64,000 bases of DNA from Gammaproteobacteria bacterium 42_54_T18 (GCA_002163245.1 MAAL01000185.1:1-64000), one strand, 5' to 3'. Counted from the stretch's first letter, positions 44,470-54,809 are shown. A program made the numbers and translations. The notes: a model not told the origin generated them from the sequence alone.

Positions 44470-45069
44470 TTAAGGTGGTCTATTTAAGTCAGATGGGCGG
44501 TCAATGTCTAGTACTATTCCATAATCCGAGGTTTCCATGGAATAAAGCATGTCTTTATGTCGAGAAATAATACATTTTGCTCCTTTGTCCCCTGTTAATG
44601 CTAACAACTCTTGCTTGAAGCGTTGTTGGAATCCTACAGGATGTCCCGATATTTGAGGTGGAGAGATGGTGGGGGTAGTGGGTCTCACGATGACATGGTT
44701 GTGCAGTTTGTTTGCAATGTTTTGATAAGTGCTCAGCAAAATCCAAGGCATGTCCCCAAGGCAAATAACCCAGCCGTTCCAATCCTTTGTTTGCTCAATG
44801 CCATAAGCCAAACTAGCCCCCATTCCTAGATGGGCTGCATCAAAGGGGATCTTATGGATACGGTATGCGGAAATGCAACGAGAAAGTTCAGTGTTGTCGT
44901 GCTCATAAACAATAGCAACAGGGTGATCGAGAGTCGTTAATGTATCTAAGCAATGCTGAATTACCGGTTTGTTATCCAGCATTGCCGTTAGTTTGTTGCC
45001 GCCAAAGCGCCTTCCTTGGCCTGCAGCAAGTATTAAAAAACCGGGATAGCGTTGCTTTGAACGTTGCAT
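44470..45069 (-). CDS. MocA/MobA-like molybdenum cofactor nucleotidyltransferase
   Basis: The 199-residue protein has the NTP-transferase P-loop LAAGQGRRFGGNK (residues 14-26) and GDMPW (about 106-110) that binds metal and sugar nucleotide. MocA transfers CMP to molybdopterin to form MCD, the cofactor of the xanthine dehydrogenase family. Its placement directly after IorA/IorB-type genes (36-base gap) fits such a role; a MobA-like GMP transfer is less likely. The assignment is based on family resemblance and context. Confidence 0.82.
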   Translation of the reverse strand: MQRSKQRYPGFLILAAGQGRRFGGNKLTAMLDNKPVIQHCLDTLTTLDHPVAIVYEHDNTELSRCISAYRIHKIPFDAAHLGMGASLAYGIEQTKDWNGWVICLGDMPWILLSTYQNIANKLHNHVIVRPTTPTISPPQISGHPVGFQQRFKQELLALTGDKGAKCIISRHKDMLYSMETSDYGIVLDIDRPSDLNRPP

Positions 45070-45105
45070 TGGCTGTTATGTGAACTCTTTGGTGAGACGC
45101 CGCGC

Positions 45106-47316
45106 TTAACTGTTCAGCGTGAGTGGTAGCGAACGTAACCGCTTCCCTGTTGCTGCGAATATCGCATTGGCGATTGCTGGAGCGACTACAGGTACTGCGG
45201 GCTCTCCGACGCCGGTAGGGGCATCGCTACTTGGGATAATGTGTACTTCAATTTCAGGTACTTCATTCATTCGTAAGAGTTCATAATTATGGAAGTTAGT
45301 TTCTTGAACCTCGCCATCCTTGATGCTGATTTTTCCTTTCAGTGCCTGTGTTAGCCCAAAGATAATGCCGCCTGACATTTGAGCTTTGACAATATCGGGG
45401 TTAATGGTTTGGCCGCAATGTACTGCGCAAGTGATTTTGTGAACCTTTACGCTGTTATTGTGAATAGATATTTCCGCAAGTAGAGCAACATAACTTTTAA
45501 AGGAATGATGAACCGCGATACCTTGGAATCTTGGGTTTGGTGTATTGCCTTGAGAAGGCTTTCCCCAGTGGCCTTTATCTGCAACGGTTGATAGCACTTG
45601 TGTCATTTTTGCGTTGTTCTTTAAAAGCTCCAGGCGAAATTGATAAGCATCTCTTGTGCTCGCATGGGCTAATTCATCAATAAAACTTTCTATAAAAAAG
45701 CCATTGTAGGAATGCCCAACGGAACGCCAGAACCCTACTCGTAGTCCTGGATCGTACTGGACGTGTCGAACTGCGAAATTTTCTATTTCGTAAAGGCTGT
45801 CTGATGCGCCTTCAACACTGGTTTCATCCAATAAAAGGTCGCCGTAAACGGTTGGACCAAGGGAGCCAACGGCTTTGACCATACCGTCTGGCAGCCATGC
45901 GGGTAGCACAACAGCGGAGGCTTCTTTAAAGGTGTAAGGCATAATGTTTGGGCTGGCGCTTTTGTAGTACAAGGCGTCGACTTGCCCTTGTGCATTAAGG
46001 CTACCTTTTAATTGTGCTACTGCCGCCGGCCGATAAAAATCATTTTTAATATCATCTTCACGAGACCAAATTAACTGGATAGGAAGCCCCGATTCTTTGG
46101 CTATATGAACTGCTTCTTCAACAAAGTCTTGATTTAAGCGGCGGCCAAAACCCCCACCTATTAATGTTGTGTTGATAGTGATTTGGCTGCGACGTAGCCC
46201 TGATGCATGTTCTGCGGCCGCCGCTGCGATGTCGGGCCCCTGTGTTGGTGCCCATACTTCGCAATGATCGCTGTTTAATACGACGCTGCAGTTCATCGGT
46301 TCCATCGTGGCGTGTGCCAAGTAGGGAACGCGATACTCTGCCTCGATCACCTGTTGGGCTGCTTCAAAAGCTGAATCGGTATTACCGTCATCTCTGGCTG
46401 TTTTTCCGCTGTTATTTTTTAGTGCGTTGCGATAACCCTCAAGAATACTCGCGTCGGAAAATTTGGAGAACTTGGGTTTGTCCCATTCGATGGTAAGTTT
46501 TTTTGCTGCCTCTTTGGCTTGCCACCAACTAATAGCAATAACTGCAACGCCATTGGGGATAGCGACGATTTTTTTAACACCAGGCATATCAAATGCCCCG
46601 TTGGCATCCCAACTCTTTACTGTGCCACCAATAACAGGGCAACGAACCACAGATGCTTTTAAGCAACCTTTTGGCGCGGAATCAATACCAAATCGAGCGG
46701 TACCTTTGGTTTTCATCGGGGTATCAAGGCGAATGCTTGGTTTGCCTATCTTCTGGAATTGATCTGGTGTTTTGAGTGTTACAGAAGGCACGGAAAGGTC
46801 TTTCGCAATATCAACGAGCTCTCCGTAGGTAAAGCTGTATTTCTGATAATGCGCTTTACCGCTTCGGATTAGGACGGCTTCCGGCTTAACGTTCCAGCGC
46901 TTTGCCGCCGCCTTACGTAGCATTTCTCTTGCAGTGGCTGCAACGGTACGTAAAGGAATCCAGTTTGTGGCGGTGCTGCTACTGCCCCCAGTAATCTGAA
47001 TGCCGTATAAAGGGTTTACATAATCGGTATGTACACCACTTGTTTTCACCTCAATATGATGAGCCTCTACTTCCAATTCCTCAGCAATAAGAGTGGTTAG
47101 CCCTGTCATGGTTCCTTGTCCCATCTCTGTGCGATGCAGATAAAACAAGATGCGATTGTCTGGGGTCAATTCGAGCCAAGCATTCGCGTGCCAGCTATTG
47201 TGACTATGATGGGGTGAATTGCTAGCGCACCCACTAAGCGGGAGGGAGAATGCTAAACCGGTTCCAGTGAGGCCAGCGGCTTTGAGAAAATTTCTACGAC
47301 TAGTTGTAGTATTCAT
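45106..47316 (-). CDS. Molybdopterin-binding oxidoreductase, isoquinoline 1-oxidoreductase beta-like
   Basis: The 736-residue protein starts with a twin-arginine signal (SRRNFLKAAGLTG) followed by a lipobox-like SGCASN, so it is exported folded, perhaps as a lipoprotein. It has the aldehyde oxidase/xanthine dehydrogenase domain order with GGGFGRRLNQDFVEEAV and the catalytic Glu in PTGVGEPAVPVVAPAIANAI. IorB family members act with a 2Fe-2S partner to oxidise aldehydes or N-heterocycles. The true substrate is not known. The partner gene lies 10 bases upstream. Confidence 0.88.
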   Translation of the reverse strand: MNTTTSRRNFLKAAGLTGTGLAFSLPLSGCASNSPHHSHNSWHANAWLELTPDNRILFYLHRTEMGQGTMTGLTTLIAEELEVEAHHIEVKTSGVHTDYVNPLYGIQITGGSSSTATNWIPLRTVAATAREMLRKAAAKRWNVKPEAVLIRSGKAHYQKYSFTYGELVDIAKDLSVPSVTLKTPDQFQKIGKPSIRLDTPMKTKGTARFGIDSAPKGCLKASVVRCPVIGGTVKSWDANGAFDMPGVKKIVAIPNGVAVIAISWWQAKEAAKKLTIEWDKPKFSKFSDASILEGYRNALKNNSGKTARDDGNTDSAFEAAQQVIEAEYRVPYLAHATMEPMNCSVVLNSDHCEVWAPTQGPDIAAAAAEHASGLRRSQITINTTLIGGGFGRRLNQDFVEEAVHIAKESGLPIQLIWSREDDIKNDFYRPAAVAQLKGSLNAQGQVDALYYKSASPNIMPYTFKEASAVVLPAWLPDGMVKAVGSLGPTVYGDLLLDETSVEGASDSLYEIENFAVRHVQYDPGLRVGFWRSVGHSYNGFFIESFIDELAHASTRDAYQFRLELLKNNAKMTQVLSTVADKGHWGKPSQGNTPNPRFQGIAVHHSFKSYVALLAEISIHNNSVKVHKITCAVHCGQTINPDIVKAQMSGGIIFGLTQALKGKISIKDGEVQETNFHNYELLRMNEVPEIEVHIIPSSDAPTGVGEPAVPVVAPAIANAIFAATGKRLRSLPLTLNS

Positions 47317-47326
47317 GGTGAGCCCC

Positions 47327-47857
47327 TTAACTGGAAAGATCAGATTGGAAGTTTGCCGTTAATGGCACAGTTGATACATTCGACGAGGCAGGCGAGGCAA
47401 GGTGTTTTGCAGCATCATGAATTGCTTGGCGGATTTTTGGATAGGTACCGCAGCGGCAAATGTTGCCTGACATTGCTTGGGTAATATCATCGTCGGTTGG
47501 TGAGGTGTTTTTTGCGAGTAATGCACTGGCAGACATTATCTGTCCCGGTTGACAGTAACCGCATTGTGGCACGTTATTTTTTATCCATGCTTGCTGAACG
47601 GGGTGTTCGTCTGTTTCAGTATTTCCCTGCAAACCTTCAATGGTGGTGACCTGTTTACCTTTTGCTTCTGAAACCGGAGTGATACAAGAACGTATGGCAA
47701 TACCATCTAAATGTACGGTGCAGGCTCCACACAATCCTTGGCCGCAGCCAAATTTGGTACCTTGTAATTGCACAATGTCGCGGATGACCCACAGCAAAGG
47801 CATGGCAGGATCTGCATCAACACTGAGGTCGTTGCCGTTAAGTGAAAATGTGATCAT
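47327..47857 (-). CDS. 2Fe-2S subunit of a molybdenum hydroxylase (IorA-like)
   Basis: The 176-residue protein has the two 2Fe-2S clusters of the family: plant-type ferredoxin cluster (Cys38, Cys43, Cys46, Cys58) and the C-terminal cluster (Cys99, Cys102, Cys134, Cys136, in [10 protein letters not shown] and GNICRCGTY). It passes electrons from the molybdopterin subunit to an acceptor. No signal peptide; it is co-exported with its partner, presumably. First gene of a unit with the large subunit and MocA-like gene. Confidence 0.92.
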   Translation of the reverse strand: MITFSLNGNDLSVDADPAMPLLWVIRDIVQLQGTKFGCGQGLCGACTVHLDGIAIRSCITPVSEAKGKQVTTIEGLQGNTETDEHPVQQAWIKNNVPQCGYCQPGQIMSASALLAKNTSPTDDDITQAMSGNICRCGTYPKIRQAIHDAAKHLASPASSNVSTVPLTANFQSDLSS

Positions 47858-47959
47858 GGTTATCTCTCCGTCAGTAGCGAACAGAGATTGTTATACAGAA
47901 AAGCAGGGATTACAAATAGCTTGATGTTTTGTTAGTGAGACAGATAGTTGTGGGTATGG

Positions 47960-48271
47960 TTATTTTGGTGTCTGATCAAACCAAAACTCAATTACAGTAC
48001 AATCTGACACGTAATGAAGAGAATGCTCTGTGTTTGAAGGGATACGGAACCACTCTCCTGCATGAATATCTAGTGTCTTATCATTGATGGTTAGGTGAAT
48101 GGCCCCTGAGATCAAACGGTTTTTTACATCTTTCAAACTAATGAGCTTGCCCGTGTCTGTCCCTTTTTCATAACTCGTAAACATGACGTTGCAGTTGTGA
48201 GGACCTAAGTGAAAGATGTCCGCAGCATTTGCATTTTTATGTAGTATTTCAATGGGTTGAAAAAGACTCAT
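47960..48271 (-). CDS. Cupin-domain protein
   Basis: I use the internal ATG at 48271 (MSLFQPIEILHKNANA); a longer frame from 48334 adds 21 residues of uncertain value. The protein of 103 residues has a single cupin barrel (GAIHLTINDKTLDIHAGEWFRIPSNTEHSLHYVSD), whose HxH metal ligands are reduced: only EHS and the preceding acidic residue are visible. Function unknown. It lies 102 bases upstream of the IorA-like gene on the same strand, and may belong with it. Confidence 0.7.
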   Translation of the reverse strand: MSLFQPIEILHKNANAADIFHLGPHNCNVMFTSYEKGTDTGKLISLKDVKNRLISGAIHLTINDKTLDIHAGEWFRIPSNTEHSLHYVSDCTVIEFWFDQTPK

Positions 48272-48506
48272 GGCAGTATCGGTTAGGTGAATTGCAATCG
48301 CTTTATCTAAGCTTAGCCTAGAATAAATAAACATCCAGTAAGGGCCTGGAATCTAGGGTTTCAAGCGTAATAACGTGGGTATCACGGGTAGACAAGGATG
48401 CCTGGTAAGAACCGCGGGTTAGGCTAGGCTTTAAAAAAGGATACCTTTAGGGGCGCGTGAAAAGCACGCTTTGATAACGGTGGATAATTGTTAGCAGTGG
48501 GAACTG

Positions 48507-48719
48507 ATGAAACAAGATAATGGACTGAGTCCGCCTCATGAAATGAAAAGAAGCTATCACTCGCTTTCCCGTAGCCTGGTACTGTGGTTTTTGTTGTTGG
48601 CTTTATTGCCATTGACGTTGGTGTCATTTATCAGTTACCAACAAGCCCGTAGTAGCCTAACGTCTGCAACTATTGATAATTTAGAGAAAATTGCAGAAAA
48701 AAAATGTTGGGTTTATTGA
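48507..48719 (+). pseudogene. Hybrid sensor kinase, N-terminal fragment (frameshifted)
   Basis: The frame starts MKQDNGLSPPHEMKRSYHS and has one membrane helix (about residues 23-45, LVLWFLLLALLPLTLVSFI), then helix SLTSATIDNLEKIAEKK. It then meets a run of eight As at 48697-48704 and runs out of frame at CWVY-stop. With one A fewer (or two more), the frame reads EKNVGFIENWF and continues in the next open frame. So the native gene crosses this run. It could be a true mutation, transcriptional slippage or a sequencing error. Confidence 0.8.
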
Positions 48720-50724
48720 AAACTGGTTTGACTACCGGGTTATGGACATTAATGTGCAGGCGGAGTCCCAGTCCAATATTGCATTGTTGGAAGGGTTGGT
48801 CGAAGGGTGGCAAAAAAGCGGAAAGACTCTGAACGCTTACGTTAAAAGCTATGACTGGGCGAAACGAATAGATGTATCGTATGATGATTTGACCAATTTG
48901 ACGCGACAGTATGATTATGTTGTGGATGTTTTTCTCATTGATGATCAAGGTAATATTCTTTTTAGTACGGCCTATGCGCCAGATCTTGGCACTAATTTCT
49001 TCAACGGCCCTTATTCAACAACTCGATTTGCCAATACAGTAAAGGGGTCGCTGAGTTCTGGGCATACCCGTTTTTCAGACTTTGAGCGATATGCGCCCTC
49101 AATTATTGCACGTCGAATTACTAGCCCAATCGTTGCTCTTGTGGTTGCTACGAAAGCCGTGACGAAAGCGGATGTTGATAAGGACGGTGTTCAACAAGTT
49201 TTTGTAGATGCCGAAAATGAGATAGGGGCTTTAGCCGAAGCGTTTAATCAAATGGTGGTCACCCGAGGGGAGTATGAAACTGCTCTTGAAGATAAAACGC
49301 ATCAAATGAAAATGGCATTGAGTGAATTGGAAGAGCAAAAATATGCATTAGACCAGCATGCGATTGTTGCGATAACCGATATTCGAGGGACGATAACATT
49401 TGTCAATCAGCGGTTCGTTGATATTAGTGGGTATCAGGAAAGTGAATTGATTGGAGAAAACCATCGCATGCTGAATTCTGGCCTGCATGATGAGGTTTTT
49501 TGGCGCGACATGTACCTTAAGGTTAGCCATGGCGAAGTGTGGCATTCGGAGGTATGTAATCGGGTAAAGAAAGGGTGTTTTTACTGGGTAGATACCACTA
49601 TTGTGCCGTTTCTTGATGAACAGGGTAAACCGCAAAGTTATATTGCCATTCGTACTGAAATTACCAAGAGCAAAGAAGCGGAACAGGCATTAATTCATGC
49701 GAAAGAAGGTGCTGAGAGTGCAGCCCTAGCCAAAAGTGAGTTCTTAGCTAGCATGAGTCATGAGATACGTACACCGATGAACGGTGTGTTGGGTATGCTG
49801 GGTTTGCTGCAAAATACCGAGTTAACCGCAGACCAGCAGCGCAAAACTAGCGTTGCACAGTCTAGCGCGAAAGCGCTATTAACGGTGATTAACGATATTC
49901 TGGATTTTTCTAAAGTCGACGTGGGTAAGTTAGAGCTGGAGGAGCTTGATTTCGATATGCGGCATTTGTTTGAAGAATTTGTCGAATCCATGGGGTTACG
50001 TGTTGAAGAAAAAGGTACGGAATTGATTTTGGATACGGTGGATATGAATTCGCCTCGAGTAAAAGGCGACCCAGGGCGTATTCGGCAGATTCTAGTGAAT
50101 TTGGTGGGAAATGCTATTAAATTTACTCAGGGTGGAGAAATTGTTGTACGGGCAAGGCTACAACAAGTTGGGCCAGATGAGTCTGTTTTGAGCTGCTCTG
50201 TTCGTGATACTGGTATTGGAATTCCCGATGATAAAAGAAAATGCTTGTTTGATGCATTTACACAAGTGGACGTATCTACAACGCGAGAGTACGGCGGCAC
50301 AGGCCTAGGCCTTTCCATTGTTAAGCGGCTTTGTGAGTTGATGGGAGGCAGCATTAGTGTCGCGTCTGAAGTGGGGGGAGGTTCTTGTTTTGAGTTTATT
50401 ATTTTGGTGAAAAATAGCGATAGAGAATTGCTGGTTCATCCTAAAATTAACGTAGATGAATTGTCATTACTTATTGTTGATGATAATGCAACAAATCGAA
50501 TGGTGATGCGAGAACAATTGGAGAATTGGGGGGCGCATGTGGAAGAGGCTGAAGATGGCGTATCTGCATTAGCCGTATTAAAAGAACGACCACAGCCGTT
50601 TGATATTGCATTACTTGATATGCAAATGCCAGGAATGAATGGTGCTGAGTTAGGGCGTGCAATTCAGTCTGACAAGGCATTTAATAGTATTAAACTAATC
50701 AAGAGGTCGCATTGGGTGTGTTAG
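48691..50724 (+). pseudogene. Hybrid sensor kinase, central fragment (PAS, HisKA, HATPase, REC)
   Basis: This 677-codon frame continues the sensor: an extracellular part (VDVFLIDDQGNILFSTAYAPD) passes directly from SDFERYAPS into HAMP (ARRITSPIVALVVATKAVT), with no second membrane helix, so the rest of the cache domain and TM2 seem deleted in frame. PAS (about 225-340), HisKA with phospho-His in SHEIRTPMNG, HATPase (NAIKFTQGG, DTGIGIPDD, GTGLGLSI) and REC1 (IVDDNATNRMV, LLDMQMPGMNG) follow. REC1 stops at SIKLI, then IKRSHWVC-stop out of frame. Confidence 0.85.
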
Positions 50725-51734
50725 AAGGGATGGGGCTACAAGCTGATGTTGCTAATGATGGGGTTGAGGCTCTGCATGCGTTAAGTGAAGCTCCCGAGAA
50801 GAATGGGTTTGATTTGATCTTGATGGATTGTCAAATGCCTGAGATGGATGGCTATGAAGCGACAGGAAATATTCGCGCAGGGAAGGTCGGTGAGAGAAAT
50901 AAAGCGCTGCCTATTGTTGCGATGACGGCAAACGCGATGATGGGGGATAAAGAAAAATGTTTGGCTGCTGGCATGAGTGATTATTTGACTAAGCCATTGG
51001 AACAGGATGAGTTGAAAAAGACGTTATGCCAATGGTTAAATGTTGCGGCGGCATCGGATTCGGGTGGAGGTGCAGCGGGTAATGTCGAGTCGAGAGACGT
51101 TAAGGTTTTATCTCATTTACCGAAAAATGATTCGCTTGTATGGGATAAAACTTCTGCATTAAAACGGTTGGGTGGAAAAGAGAAAAATTTAAAGAAGCTA
51201 ATTACACTGTTTTATCGAGATATGCCATCGCAAATTGAGGCTCTTGAGAAAGCGTGTCTTACTGAAGGACTACATGATATTTTGCATTCAGCTCATACGA
51301 TTAAGGGTGTGGCTGCTAATCTCAGTGGTTTGGATTTACAGAAAATAGCAGGCGAATTAGAAAAGTCTGCACGGTCGAATGATCGGATGCATGTAGATGT
51401 ATTGATACCTAAAGTGAAAGCGTCGTATAAAGTGTTGGTACAGGAGTTTTCTCATTATGTTGACCCTGACAAAGAAAAAGAGAAAGAGAATCTTGCTTTA
51501 GAGCCGTTATCATCTGATAAGTTGACAACGATACTGGGGGAACTGTCGTTAAATCTGCGGGCTGGAAATTTCATTGATGTGGAAATGTTGAACTCATTGC
51601 ATAAAGGTCATATTGATGAAATTGTGCAAACACAATTAGATCGTTTGTTGGAGCAAGTGGAGATGTTTGATACTGTTGCTGCCAGTCGTACATTGGATGA
51701 CGTGGTCGTTGCTGCAGGTTTAACTCTCGAGTGA
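50712..51734 (+). pseudogene. Hybrid sensor kinase, C-terminal fragment (REC2, HPt)
   Basis: In the new frame the sequence continues NQEVALGVLEGMGLQ, typical of the start of a second receiver domain but without its first strand and acidic pair. The phospho-Asp (LMDCQMPEMDGYEA) and lysine (YLTKPLE) of REC2 are there. A histidine phosphotransfer domain follows (SAHTIKGVAANLSGLDLQ, about residue 195). The shift between the fragments is best explained by deletion of about a receiver domain's worth of DNA between the two REC domains. An incomplete phosphorelay is expected. Confidence 0.82.
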
Positions 51735-51776
51735 AGGTGTAGTTATAGGTTGGAGCCTATAAAGGAGGGTGTTTTT

Positions 51777-52697
51777 TTGAATGAATATGCATTGGGCGAT
51801 TCAATGTTAGATCTGTCTAAACAAGATAAACCTGTGGTTTTGATTGTGGATGATGTCCCGGGCAATATTCAGGTTTTGGCCAGTTGTCTAAAGGATAGTT
51901 ATCAGATAAAGGTAGCGACCAGCGGAGCTCGTTGTTTGGAATTGGCAGAAATTAGTCCTGAGCCGGATTTAATTTTGCTGGATATTCTTATGCCTAATCT
52001 GGATGGTTACGAGGTGTGTAAGCAGTTAAAACAAAATGAAGCTACGCGACATATATCTGTGATTTTTGTTACTGCAAAAGATAACGATAAAGAGGAAGAA
52101 AAAGGACTTTCTCTTGGTGCGGTGGATTATATTACTAAACCAATTCGCCCCGCGATTGTTGTTGCTAGGGTAAAGACTCATGTTACGTTGAAACAACAAT
52201 ATGACTTGTTGGCCCGTATGGCAATGCGAGATCAGTTAACCGGTCTGTATAACCGGCATTACTTGTTGGATGCCGCATGCCGTAAAGTTGCCCGCGCGAT
52301 GCGTCACCGATATTCAATATGTTTATTGATGATAGATGTGGATCATTTTAAAAAAATTAATGATGAGCACGGCCATTTGATAGGCGATGAGGTACTAAAA
52401 GGTATCGCTACGTTGATGGATACCTGTTCACGGCAAGAAGATGTTGTTGCGCGCTTTGGCGGTGAGGAATTTGTGGTTTTGTTGGGGCATTGTGAAATAA
52501 CCAGTGCGCTAGAAAAGGCGCAATACCTGCTGGATTCTATTGAACGATTAAAACCGGGAGGTATTGATGTGACGGTAAGTATCGGTGTTGCTGAGTTATC
52601 ATCAAATGGTGAAACCTTTGCAGACTTGCTTGGCCGGGCAGACTTGGCGTTATACCGAGCTAAAGAGAGCGGGCGAAATCGAGTTGAGGGTTCTTGA
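51777..52697 (+). CDS. Response-regulator diguanylate cyclase (REC-GGDEF)
   Basis: I pick TTG at 51777, seven bases after a perfect AAGGAGGG site, over a TTG at 51750; it gives 306 residues. The N-terminal receiver has acidic pair Asp25-Asp26, phospho-Asp69 (LLDILMPNLDGYEV) and Lys121 (YITKPIR). The GGDEF domain carries GGEEF (228-232) and an inhibitory I-site RQED (219-222) exactly five residues before it. It makes c-di-GMP, with product inhibition expected. It is 42 bases after the kinase gene and is probably its output partner. Confidence 0.9.
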   Translation: MNEYALGDSMLDLSKQDKPVVLIVDDVPGNIQVLASCLKDSYQIKVATSGARCLELAEISPEPDLILLDILMPNLDGYEVCKQLKQNEATRHISVIFVTAKDNDKEEEKGLSLGAVDYITKPIRPAIVVARVKTHVTLKQQYDLLARMAMRDQLTGLYNRHYLLDAACRKVARAMRHRYSICLLMIDVDHFKKINDEHGHLIGDEVLKGIATLMDTCSRQEDVVARFGGEEFVVLLGHCEITSALEKAQYLLDSIERLKPGGIDVTVSIGVAELSSNGETFADLLGRADLALYRAKESGRNRVEGS

Positions 52698-52784
52698 TGG
52701 GGATATGGGGTTCGTCGATGTTTCCGGTTATTTTTTTGATTGCTTCCTAGGTTGTTACTCTTGATAAGTTGAGCATGCTAAGGA

Positions 52785-54809
52785 CTAAACACCCATTGTG
52801 TTGTCAGGTATAAGTGGTGGCATAGGGCAATCCAATGTTTCACAGATTGCACGTAACAACTCTATTTCACGAATGGATACAAAATTGTCGTGTAGGATGC
52901 AGTCAATACAGGCATTAACAATAGGTTGTTTTAATAGTGGTGATAGTTGACCTAGCTTCTCAAGACTAATGTTTAACTGTTGGATACTGGGTAATGAGGG
53001 GTTAACCTCTGTAGTAGAAAAGGCTGAGTAGGCTTGATGAAATGCTTTGTTATTGATTTCTTCAGCTTTGTTAGAGGCTGCGCTAAGTGCCGCCAAAACA
53101 TGCTGTATTTCACTAAATACAGCAGAGTATCGATTGATAGTTTGATGTTTTCTTTTGTTTGAAAAAGTGTGTTTTTTTAATAAGCAGAAAACTACAAATT
53201 CTGATAGTGTGAATTGTTTATCCAGATTGATAAGGGTTTCGATGTGTGAGAGAAATTGAGATGCGTCTTTTTCTGATTGTAAGGACAAACTCTGGGTAGC
53301 TATTTCGAGAAGTGGTAGGCGGATGGTTTCATTGTGTTGTTTGAGTAGCTTATAGCATTCGATTGTTCTATTGGCTTTGTTGGTGCTGGTATGTTGTTTG
53401 ATAATCGCGATTGCTTCTTTACCCTTAGATGACATCGTCGCGAGTATAAGAATGTAGATAATAATATCTGCATGTTCACGAGAATGTGCGGTATCTAATA
53501 AGGTAGTGGGAATGCTGGCTAATAATTGTCGAGCATATTGTTGATGTTTCTGTGTTGGTTTGCCAATGCTGTTTTTTAACGATGGAGCCAATGAGGGGGA
53601 GGCATCCACTAATTTACTGGGAGAAAACTCAATAGGGGTACCATCGTATGCAGCAGGTGATGGGGGGGAAGATATGTGTTGTGACGATATATTGGATTGC
53701 AGTTCTGTATGTTGTTGCGCTATGAGTAGTGAGGGTGTTGGTGCTTGGTGAGGCTGGTTGCTTTGTGATATTTTTTGTTTTCGTTGTCTTGCGCGTAACC
53801 GAGCAGGTAAACTTGGATCGATTGCCTTTATACGCTCATTAAGCGGAGGGTGTGTTGCTAACAAACTTGAGAATTTCACTTTGATAGCCTCACCAAAACA
53901 TAAGTGACTCATATCCTCTGCGTTGGGAGTGCTTAATAGGGAGCCATTTTGATGGGATTGAATGGCAAATAGTGCTTGACCAATGCCGTTTGGATTTCGA
54001 GTGAATTGTACTGCTGATGCATCAGCCAAAAACTCGCGTTGACGAGAGATGGCGGCTTTAATCAGGCGACCGAAAAATAAACCGATATAACCAACTGCCA
54101 TTAATGCTAAACCAACCGCCCACCCTTTGTTGTCTGAACGGCGGCTGCTAGAGAAGCCGGATGAATGGCGATGCCGTCCATAAGAGCTACTGCGGGTAAG
54201 AGATTCTCCAATTTTACCAATTAACAAAATGCCCGCTAAAACGGAAATTAACTTAATATTGATGTTCATATCACCGTTTAATATGTGGCTGAATTCATGA
54301 CCAATAACTCCCTGTAATTCGTCTCGATTAAACGAATCTAGCGCGCCTTGTGTAATGGCAAGGGCTGCGTCGTTCGGGGAGGTTCCTGCGACGAATGCAT
54401 TGATGCCCGCTTCATCTTCGAGAATAAATATCTGCGGTACGTGAATACCTGATGCGATTGCCATTTCTTCCACGACGTTAATCAGTTGTTTCTTTTGTGG
54501 ATCCTTTGTTTCTAGAGATAAATAGTTGCCCCCAGCCATAACAGCAACGGCCGCACCTCCGTTGCTGAGTTGTATTGCTTTTGACACGCTGCCGCCGATG
54601 ATGATACCAAGGGTTACAGTCGCCGCAATCCAGCAAGCTGGGGACTGAATCCACTGAGTTAGGCTGATGCGGCCTTCTTCTATTTGGAAAAAAACAAAAA
54701 AAGCGACAGCATTAATTGCAATAACAATTAACGTGACAGCAAGAAGGAAGAGAGCGATCAGCACGCCGGTTTGTTTTCGTGCTTGTTCTTGGTGTTGGTA
54801 AAAGTTCAC
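52785..54809 (-). CDS. M48 (HtpX-like) metalloprotease with C-terminal TerB-like extension
   Basis: The 674-residue membrane protein has two N-terminal helices (about 15-41, 57-75), then the M48 peptidase domain with HEFSH (171-175) and a further zinc Glu near REFLADASA. Two more hydrophobic segments (about 185-200, 230-250) follow. After residue 340 a Gln/Ser/Pro-rich linker leads to a long helical C-terminal extension ending LLKQPIVNACIDCILHDNFV and LLRAICETLDCPMPPL, resembling a TerB-like domain. M48 proteases degrade misfolded membrane proteins. It lies 36 bases after lemA. Confidence 0.87.
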   Translation of the reverse strand: MNFYQHQEQARKQTGVLIALFLLAVTLIVIAINAVAFFVFFQIEEGRISLTQWIQSPACWIAATVTLGIIIGGSVSKAIQLSNGGAAVAVMAGGNYLSLETKDPQKKQLINVVEEMAIASGIHVPQIFILEDEAGINAFVAGTSPNDAALAITQGALDSFNRDELQGVIGHEFSHILNGDMNINIKLISVLAGILLIGKIGESLTRSSSYGRHRHSSGFSSSRRSDNKGWAVGLALMAVGYIGLFFGRLIKAAISRQREFLADASAVQFTRNPNGIGQALFAIQSHQNGSLLSTPNAEDMSHLCFGEAIKVKFSSLLATHPPLNERIKAIDPSLPARLRARQRKQKISQSNQPHQAPTPSLLIAQQHTELQSNISSQHISSPPSPAAYDGTPIEFSPSKLVDASPSLAPSLKNSIGKPTQKHQQYARQLLASIPTTLLDTAHSREHADIIIYILILATMSSKGKEAIAIIKQHTSTNKANRTIECYKLLKQHNETIRLPLLEIATQSLSLQSEKDASQFLSHIETLINLDKQFTLSEFVVFCLLKKHTFSNKRKHQTINRYSAVFSEIQHVLAALSAASNKAEEINNKAFHQAYSAFSTTEVNPSLPSIQQLNISLEKLGQLSPLLKQPIVNACIDCILHDNFVSIREIELLRAICETLDCPMPPLIPDNTMGV

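Noticed and set aside
48424-48506. c-di-GMP riboswitch upstream of the damaged kinase
   Set aside because: The small stem GCGTG-AAAAG-CACGC at 48455-48469 is present, but the conserved GEMM bases are not.
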